64,000 nt of DNA from positions 1-64,000 of the forward strand of contig JAQFWX010000078.1 in NCBI GenBank assembly GCA_027605045.1, in the 5' to 3' direction. The stretch comes from Phallus indusiatus (Eukaryota; Basidiomycota; Agaricomycetes; Phallales; Phallaceae). The notes under the pieces were generated by a model. It was not told the DNA's origin and made no database searches. It saw nothing but the letters and a program-made list of their open reading frames with translations. The translations under genes and the position numbers were made by a program. Positions 56,773 through 64,000 of the stretch are shown in pieces. How positions within the stretch are numbered: the first letter of the stretch is position 1; every line of letters starts with the position of its first letter.

Positions 56773-58725
56773 ATGTCAAACTCTGCCAGTGTCAACGTAC
56801 GTTTTCCATACATGTTACCTATCCAATGTAACTACCGTTATATTGATGCTCTTTCCCTTTTTTGAAAGCTTATTAGTGATCCCGACCAAGTAGTTGTCCG
56901 AAAATGCAGTGCAGATGACGATACACACCACGGCCATATTTCTCTGGATCATCACCCTGACTTATTTCGCAGCACTGCCCGTTCCAAGCACAAATCCACT
57001 GATAAACTCCCTCCCGAGTTTCAGAGGAAAATAGACATCATTGAACCGGATGATCTGGATGGTGAAATAATTCAAGCGAAGCCAGACGAACCCAGCATTG
57101 CTAGCAATCTCTTTTCCTATCTTGTTTATAAACCAGACTCAGAGGAAGCGAGAGTATATGCCGATCGCAAGTCCATGTATCTCTTCTCCGGTCAAGAAGC
57201 GTTGTATGCAATCCTCAGCAGAACTCTCAAAGCCATTCGATGGATAGAAATAGTTTCTTGGCATAATGACACACCAGCGGTTCAGAAGTATCCGGTTTCT
57301 TATATGACTGGGCTCAAGATCACACAAGGCTCGGAAATTAATATTGGATTCAACTTCGCAGCGACCTTCGAGGGACAATCTATGACTATTGATCATAATC
57401 AGAAGACGTTTAAGGATAGTGAAACGACGACTACCAAGAAAGTCTCGAGCTCAATCACCGTTCCAGCCTACACTCAACTCATTCCCTTGCATGTAGCAAG
57501 GGCTCTGGATGCCCGTAGAATTTGCTTCCATGTAGCACTTGTTTGTATATATTTGTGGTTCATCACGTGACTTCACCCAACTCTTGTTGTCTATAAATTG
57601 TCAATAGGCGCAATGCATATGCTTTGTCCTTTCCGCTAATCGCTTGCGAATTAAGACTACCGTTATGAGCAAAGGCTTTTCTGATGCGACATATTGCAGC
57701 GTCTTAATATTGTTATAGAGTCAGTTTGGATATTCTAATATCGAAATATACTACTTCTTATCTACACACTGAATGATGAACCCATCCTGCAAACTGAAGC
57801 CACTCTAAGCCACTTGTCGAAGTTCCGTAGATCTTGATCCATTCGTCAGTGAGAAGATTGATTTAAAGTCATCTTAACATGCACACATTCCCCTCTTCGG
57901 CCTCAACACGAAATTTGAGATTTTCTTTAATAGTACCTAGAGTCTAGACTGTCATTTGCAAGGTATGCTTTCACAGAGATATTCGTCATCATATAAATAC
58001 TCATCCCTTGAAACAGGCTGCAGAGCTTTTGGTAAACTCATCATTAAACACAGCCGGTGTCATGCCTGCGCTCTGGGGTGCGACCATGATGGTACATTTC
58101 AAGTTCTCCCTTGTAATTCATGTGCCCTAACGGAGAATGTACTCGAAAATTTCGAGACTGGCCCCCTACTCCTACTAAGAGGAAAGCTCTGACAGGACTG
58201 TGTTGAAAAAGAAGGGCCGGTCCGGCGGTCACCAAAAGGGCTGAGGGCCTGAGGTATCCGAGGTATATACCGTTCTAGAGATGTATATGGTGAAAGAACA
58301 TTACATCTATTCTATATGATTCTCTGGTATACAATAGGCATCTCAGCTACAAGAAACTGTGAACGCTGCACCCTACATGCAAGGGAGTTGGCGACCTCGG
58401 ACGCCTCTAGTTCTCTACCAGAAATCCTACGACTTCGTCGACAACGTGACGTTTGTTCTGGATGCGTGGGGAAAAAAATGGAATGTGGGCCCTTGGGGGA
58501 GGTTATGATCCTCTTACTTCTCTGACCGCTTCCACTAAGATTATGGCCGAGGAGTATCTTACGGTTGGGTTGCCTTTAACGCTAGCTGGAATAAAACGTG
58601 GGACAGTGGATGTTGAAGGCACGGTAACCACGGTTACTCCCTGGCCAAAGATAGCAGACACTACGAGGAAGAGGGAAAATACTACCCCGAGGTGCAAGAA
58701 TTATCTTACGAAAATGGGGTTGTGA
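56773..58725 (+). pseudogene. pore-former copy 4, split by an insertion
   Basis: First exon 56773-56796 (eight residues, longer than in copies 1 and 2), then an intron and a second exon from 56869. The frame stays open through the linker (shorter, without the 19-residue repeats), the globular part (LFSYLVYKPDSEEARVYADR) and the insertion-type region (GLKITQGSEINIGFNFAATF) up to about 57480. There an unrelated sequence begins. The gene resumes at about 58407 with the YQKSYDF-equivalent segment. A further single-base change in a G run (GGGGG near 58496) separates the WGKKWNVGPWG part from GYDPLTSLTASTKIMAEEYL. The tail RKRENTTPRCKNY has lost the first of the two cysteines. It cannot make the full protein unless the insertion is removed. 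Confidence 0.65.
57481..58406. mobile_element. about 0.93-kb insertion inside pore-former copy 4
   Basis: Delimited by comparison with the intact copies. Near its ends lie a 14-bp perfect inverted repeat: TCCCTTGCATGTAG at 57483-57496 and its reverse complement at 58373-58386. On the right about 20 bp separate the repeat from the resumed gene, so the true ends or a target-site duplication are unclear. No transposase-like frame is present; the longest frame is 78 codons. It is probably a non-autonomous element, or a rearrangement that happened to carry inverted repeats. Confidence 0.5.
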
Positions 58726-59088
58726 TAGACGTGGGAAGGTGTAATATGTATAACATAGTCACTACTATAAATCTGATCAAGTTTATCCCGGACAATTTGT
58801 TATCTTTTACTACGTACATATACTATGACCTGTTTCATCTCAGAACGTTTATATTTTCCTATTTTTCTCGAGATTTCATACTCAAATTGGTCAACGTAAA
58901 TTTGTGTTAGTACAGAACTCGCAACTCGAATCACTGGCATACACAACGCGTTGTAAACATGTCCGATCCGGTGCGGTGTATTGCCGCTTCGTGGCTTGTT
59001 TGCATCTTTGAATGTATTGATACCGTTTCTGACGTGCCAGGCCTTGAATCAGATTGTATACAATGACCAGAACTATTACTACACATTT

Positions 59089-60133
59089 TCACGGGCGTGC
59101 TTTTATAGGCTGAAGATCAAAAATAGACCAGAATTCTCTGCTATCAATTGCTCTTGCCAAAGTCCCCGGAGAGCGTGGTAAGGCTCGAATACCATTTTCT
59201 TTCATCAACTCTCCAACCCACTTTGTTACGTCAGGGTATGTACAATAAACTGGAAAAAATATTTTTTCATTTACCTGTGGTTGTGGGCCTTTTACTTTTT
59301 CCGAAGCTGCACCTCCGTCGCCCCATGCGCCAGCTAAATCCCACCAATCATATCTAGATATTGTTTGAGCATCGGAAGAAACGTATACATAATATTTGAT
59401 ACATACACTCTCTGATCCGTAAGAAGCCATCGCGAACCTGCTGCTTTATCGAATTGTTGATGCACGGCAACAATAGAGCGCGCAACATCAGCGCCGTGAA
59501 TCAAATGAATACTGCTCTGTACAGTACGGTCAGAATAACAAATAGATGAAATCTTTGCCTTCTTACCTTACTGGCGAGAGCTTCTTTGGTTGGCGCAACC
59601 CTCGTAACCCAGTTTCTCGGATCTCGTGCACCGCCCCAAAGACCAGAGAGATTCAAAATCGTGGTGCGTACACCATGGGTGTTATCTAAAGATAACAACT
59701 CGTCTTCGGCGATTGCCCTTGAATCTGACTTATCATACGGCGAATGACGATCTAACCATCCCAGCTCCTTTTGAGGCTTCTAAGTCTCATAACGAAGTTT
59801 ATTGGAAATCTTTAGGCGTACGGTATAAATCCCAGACGACCCAAGTTGAATAAAACCAGTGTGAGAGTTTGGATGAGTGAGCGAATAAAGATGAACAAGT
59901 CGCTTTGATCCTCCTAATCCTTTGATTGGAAACGATACTAAAACTGTTTTAGCTGTAGGGAGGATAGCAAAAGGGAGAGTATCGTCTGAATCTGGGTTGA
60001 ACTCGAATTTGAGCGTCGAGTCGCGCCCTGATCGTGTTGTGCTAGCGTAGCTGATTTGGTGGGACTTCAATAGGGGAATGAGATAGTCTGATGTCCAGCC
60101 TGCTCCTAAAATCAGAAAATCTACTGAAGACAT
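59089..60133 (-). CDS. NAD(P)-binding Rossmann-fold protein (YeeZ/epimerase-like)
   Basis: Five exons on the minus strand. It starts MSSVDFLILGAGWTSDYLIP, with the Rossmann glycine loop GAGWTSDYL. AKTVLVSFPIKGLGG, FIQLGSSGIY and HSPYDKSDSRAIAEDELL (S/Y-K-like catalytic region not fully conserved) follow, then TTILNLSGLWGGARDPRNWV, IHLIHGADVARSIVAVHQQF, YDWWDLAGAWGDGG and the C-terminal VGELMKENGIRALPRSPGTL. The introns (43-56 nt) join in phase. The start at 60133 is preferred over an in-frame ATG at 60184, because the Rossmann strand normally begins within the first ten residues. It resembles uncharacterised fungal proteins related to atypical SDRs; the reaction is unknown. Confidence 0.65.
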
Positions 60134-60284
60134 GTGCAGTTTAGGGTTAGGAGTTAGAGAGGGGTCAGGAGGAGGAAGGTTCACTAGTAGCCGGGGCGTT
60201 ACCTCTGCGTTGTGACGATCCGCGTCGCCTTTTTTTTAATACGACCGCCTAATTTCCTTTCATTCATCCTCACTACATTCCCCC

Positions 60285-62057
60285 ATGGATGACAACCATA
60301 CCCACGTTTCACGAGAGATACCAGAAGATGGAGGTACAGGTGTTGCCGTTGATACTCAAATTCAGGAAGATCAAGCTATGACCGAGTCTATGCCCAGTTC
60401 AGACTTTGAGAGGGTGATGAAGGAATATCTTGAAGAGGAGAATGAAGACGAAGAAGAAGAAGAGGCTGAGGCCGAGCGCGAGGATGAGGAAGAGGAAGAG
60501 CTGGTGCATGTGCAACACGAACAGGAAGAATCTGCACAAGAAGAAGATGTTGAGCCGGATGACAACGACGACAACGACGATAACGAGGAAGAGTACAGCG
60601 ATGAGGACGACGACGACGACGACGAAGATCTACAGATCCCCTATGGCCCGGTCACCCTCCCCATGCCTGATAACTCCGGATTTACCATCGCCCTCCCAGA
60701 CCAGGATGCACCACCGCCATCACCGCCACCGCCACCACCTCTCGCACCCTTACCCGACGTCCTCCACGTCCCAGATTTGCTTATTCCATACGACCTAGAG
60801 GACCCAAGTCCAAGTCTCCAAGGGCTGCACGTATGCCATCTCGGGCGCGAGACGAAGCTCACCGGGGAGATGCAAGCCATGTATCTCCGTCTTCCACCCG
60901 GAACTCGCATGTCTCGTGAGTCCCATATAATCGGTGTTACAGTGCCTGGATTGAACTTTCGCATAAAGGCCCGGTTGCAAATCGTCTCGGCGATGTAATA
61001 GTATACTGCATCTCAGGATCAGGTCTTGTCTGGCAAAACGGCTGGACGTTCCCATTCGCAAGTACAGACACCGTAGGATGGAAAGCCGGAACAGGGATAC
61101 CCCATACAATCATAAACGATTCAAACGCGGACAGTAATACCACCAATGTCGCTCAAGATCTTATTCTTCTCGTCGCATACGAAGACAAACCAAACGAATC
61201 ATACCACTATCCTTTCACCATTGACAAAGACTTTGCCATCGCATCCGGGAAACAAGTTTGGTCCGACCCACCACGACAAGGTGATATAGGTCCACATCCG
61301 GGTGTACCCAGCATAGGTCCTGAGCGCGCCAACTCGGCTATTCCGGCCTGTCAAGTCGGATATCGACCCAGCAATCTGATCAACACTATTTCGGAGCTCG
61401 ATGCAATCGGCGAAGGCGAATTATTCGCGAATGCTACGAGTTTATCGCAAGAGACAGGTATGAGCGGTCGCTTCGGATGTAACTTTGAAGTACCCCCACC
61501 AGGTGCTCGTTCCTCAGGTATATATTACACATACTTCTCAGACGTTCCCAGTTCTATTTCTTAACTATTTCTTTTTCAAGAACCCCACGCACATAGTTTA
61601 GAAGACGAACTAGTCTACATCGTAAGCGGCACGGCCAACGTCTGGCTAAACGGCAACATTCAACCTGTGCGCGAAGGAGACGTGCTCGGGTTTCCCGCTG
61701 GCACAGGCATAGCGCACAATTTTATAAACGATTCTAATGCAGACGGAGACGAAGGTGAACCGCTCATGTTATGGATCCTCGGTCAGAATCGTGTAAGAGA
61801 GGGCGATCTTGTTTACTATCCGCTTAAAGTGAACGAGGCTGTCAATGTTAATTCTAAACGATGGTGGCCGAGTAAGTTTCAAGCTGATTTTTCTATTTTA
61901 ATTTTAATGTTAATGTTGATTGAAACTTTTTCTTAGATCCACCGATATATGAACTTGGTGAGAAATTTGTTCTACTTGTGTCCAAAGGCCTTTTCCTAAT
62001 TATAACTTTTCAGGTCCGCATGATGGACACGCGAAACGACCGTTACGATTTTATTGA
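60285..62057 (+). CDS. bicupin with long acidic N-terminal region
   Basis: Five exons (60285-60915, 60969-61517, 61581-61871, 61937-61957, 62014-62057) give 511 residues. The first 130 residues are strongly acidic (Glu runs, then DDDDDDDEDLQIPYG), followed by a Pro run. Cupin 1: TKLTGEMQAMYLRLPPGTRM, NRLGDVIVYCISGSGLVW and WKAGTGIPHTIINDS. Cupin 2: SEPHAHSLEDELVYIVSGTA carries the HxH-x4-E metal motif, and DVLGFPAGTGIAHNFINDSN the second His. The first cupin lacks an obvious HxH. The 53-nt intron at 60916-60968 (GTGAGT...AAAG) explains an apparent frame break. Relatives are uncharacterised fungal bicupins, possibly metal-dependent oxygenases or isomerases. It is divergent from the NAD(P)-binding gene, with 151 bp between starts. 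Confidence 0.75.
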
Positions 62058-62538
62058 TTATAATATGTATACCCCACAACGACGATATATCCTAGTACAT
62101 ATTTTCACTTCTAATAAGATAATTCTTGAATACCCTGTCGTAACCTCTCCAAAGTCAAAAGTCGTTTGGCGCTTATGGATCCAGCTTGCGTCATACCCCA
62201 TTATGTGATCATCGCCATGTCACAAACGTCGCGTCACGTCCAACAGTTTCCACTGCCACTATGTCGTGAATTCAAAGGTTTACGCGGCGAGGAGGAGGTG
62301 TGTGGATCGAAAAGCGTATCGAGTGAGCGAGTGAAGCATGTCCCGTTGGATACCTTTCCGGCATGACGCGATAAAATGAACGTTATGTAAGTTTTTATTT
62401 GTAATTCTATTTTTTTGAAAGAATGAATGTTTGGTTTTTCCGCATGAGTAATACTTACGCCACAATATACGTACATTATAAAAATCAAGATAGTCTAAGT
62501 TCCTTTCCTTTCAAGATTCGACTTCTCATCTATTCAGC
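62058..62538. promoter_or_regulatory. intergenic region with TATA box at 62477-62484
   Basis: About 480 bp between two plus-strand genes. TATAAAAA at 62477-62484 lies 62 bp before the Rds1-like start codon and is followed by a pyrimidine-rich stretch, a typical fungal core promoter. A 66-codon frame at 62166-62366 has no motif. Confidence 0.45.
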
Positions 62539-64000
62539 ATGCGACTATCGACTTCTTCTATTTCTTTTCTTCTCTTGGCTGCCAGCATTGAATGTGCAGT
62601 CGTGACGTCGACGGGTGTCAAAGCTGCCACTCTTGTCAAAAGACAAAACAACACCCAGTCGAATGATACAGCACCTCCACCACCTTCAGGAGGAAACCTC
62701 ACAAATCCACCCGACTATCTCGTCGCCTCGGATTTCGATTTCCAGTCCATCGTAAGCCAATTTAAAAAAAAAACCATTCAATATCCCATTGATGCAAGAT
62801 CATTGTTCACAATTTATAGAATTTGGGTTTGAATCAAGAACACATCGAACTCGATCTTTTCCATAACGGTCTCGCCCGCTTTTCAACTCAAGAATTCGAG
62901 GATGCGGGGTTAACCGCCGACGATAGATTTTTGATCGAGTATATGGCTGATCAGGAACTCGGACATGCTATTACCCTTTCCAATCTTTTAGGAAGTAAGT
63001 AACCTCGTTTATCTTTTTTAAGTAAAAAAGATGGCTTCGTGCATGGATACTGAACTGCACTTTCTCTATTTAGCAAACGCGACTCAACCTTGCAATTACA
63101 CCTACCCATTCACAAACGTCACAGAATTTATCGACTTCTCACAAGCCGTAAGCACTTTTAAACATTTCCTCTCATTCATTCAATTACAAACTTGGTTGTT
63201 GTTCAAAGGTGACCGCATTCGGCGAGTCTGGAACGTACGGATTCATTCCACATCTCGACTCCAAAGCGGTCGGCCAAATAGTCACTCAGACAATCGCAGT
63301 CGAAGCGCGTCAACAAATGGCTTTCCGCCAATTTGAAGGTCTCTTCCGTATGTTCTCTATTTCCTCTCGCACATATGTACAGGTGACTTACTGAAGAATG
63401 ATAGCCATGCCGTTCTACAACGTCCCCGGTATAAGTCAATCAATGCAATGGACCCTCCTCGCTCCATATTTGTTCTCATGCCCTCAATCTAACGTACGAG
63501 TCGGTTGGGTCAATTTCCCGGGTTTGAATATTACGAATGCGCCGTCTGGTATTAGACCGTGGCTTGGGCCGGCGTTGACCCGGAATCGAACTGTCAGTAA
63601 CCCCGGGCGCGAAGTTCAATTTCAAGTAAGAATTTTCCTTTATTTCTTGAATAGTTTTATTGAATAAATTATTTTAATAGTGGGAGGCTCCTGGAAGGCA
63701 TGTTGGACCGATAAATTTTAATTATACGACCGCAACTAACGCATCAACTCCCCAAGTAAGTCACCTTCATCTCCCAACCGACACATCAATTTTTTTAACA
63801 TTATTCAAAGTTCGCTGCATGGATTTCTCAACTCAACGTCACCTACACGCCCCTCCAAAACGTCAGCCTAAACGACTTCACCGCCACAACGCAACAACCC
63901 GACCGTATCGTCGAATACAATGGAACAAACAATCCCGTTGTCAACGGTACGATATTCGTTATGCTCACGGATTCCGATCCGTTTATTACGCCGTTTAATG
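62539..64000 (+). CDS. secreted Rds1/ferritin-like domain protein (3' end off window)
   Basis: Seven exons are visible: 62539-62751, 62820-62994, 63074-63147, 63209-63347, 63405-63625, 63681-63755 and 63811 to the edge. The start MRLSTSSISFLLLAASIECA is a signal peptide, followed by a KR site (LVKRQNN) and a Pro/Asn-rich spacer. The ferritin-like four-helix region reads LNQEHIELDLFHNGLARFST, LIEYMADQELGHAITLSNLL and VEARQQMAFRQFEGL, carrying the Glu/His pairs of the fold. YNVPGISQSMQWTLLAPYLF and SCPQSNVRVGWVNFPGL are typical of the fungal stress-response protein Rds1 family, as are the many N-glycosylation sites. All introns are short GT-AG and in phase. The frame continues to the window end, so the C-terminus is missing. 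Confidence 0.82.

Noticed and set aside
60371..60798. Poly-Ser and Lys/Arg/Thr-rich open frames over the acidic tract
   Set aside because: They are shadows of the GA-rich repeat coding the Glu/Asp runs of the bicupin, which has a consistent exon structure.
60990..61010. Apparent frame break in the bicupin near RLQIVSAM
   Set aside because: A 53-nt intron (60916-60968) with GTGAGT and AAAG ends removes it, giving SRPVANRLGDVIVY; no sequencing error is needed.

Overview
The window is nuclear DNA of a filamentous basidiomycete, most likely an Agaricomycete. Genes are dense, mostly split by short (about 46-120 nt) GT-AG introns, and lie on both strands. The families fit: a DUF6533-type membrane protein, an Rds1/ferritin-like secreted protein, a fungal SRPK-like kinase, a DUF3445 heme demethylase-like protein, plus conserved eukaryotic core genes. 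I see no operons, CRISPR arrays or prokaryotic features.

Left part (1-24 kb), mainly housekeeping. In order: POP5 (RNase P/MRP subunit, -) divergent from a short NIF3-like protein (+); a PhoD-like phosphatase (+); an ankyrin-repeat protein (-); an unrecognised membrane or secreted protein (-); a DUF3445 protein (-); an FHA + G-patch protein (+); an SRPK-like kinase (+); the mRNA exporter MEX67/NXF1 (-) divergent from a PP2A activator PTPA/RRD (+); a SAM methyltransferase (-); and a Cys/His-rich zinc-finger-like protein (-).

Middle (24-45 kb). A secreted type-B carboxylesterase (-), a GT31 galactosyltransferase-like protein (-), an 842-bp element with perfect 27-bp terminal inverted repeats, a DUF6533-type membrane protein (-), the mitochondrial DUF155/RMD1 protein (+), the tri-snRNP protein SNU66/SART1 (-), an F-box-like protein (+), a 7-keto-8-aminopelargonate synthase BioF (-), a sulfotransferase-like P-loop protein (+) and a DUF952 protein (+).

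Accessory island (about 46-59 kb). Four tandem, same-strand copies of one multi-kb unit each carry a gene for a candidate aerolysin-like beta-pore-forming protein. Copies 1 and 2 are intact and have near-identical promoters. Copy 3 is a decayed fragment that runs up to a second DUF952 gene. Copy 4 is split by a roughly 0.9-kb insertion with 14-bp inverted repeats. The two DUF952 paralogues (44.7 and 55.4 kb) enclose copies 1-3. This expanding and decaying toxin-like array is the most interesting part of the window.

Right end (59-64 kb). A NAD(P)-binding protein (-), a bicupin with an acidic N-terminus (+) and a secreted Rds1/ferritin-like protein (+) that runs off the window.

A technical pattern matters to any user of this sequence. 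Several otherwise conserved genes change reading frame once, usually at a short homopolymer that appears one base too short. This looks more like systematic sequencing or assembly error than gene decay.
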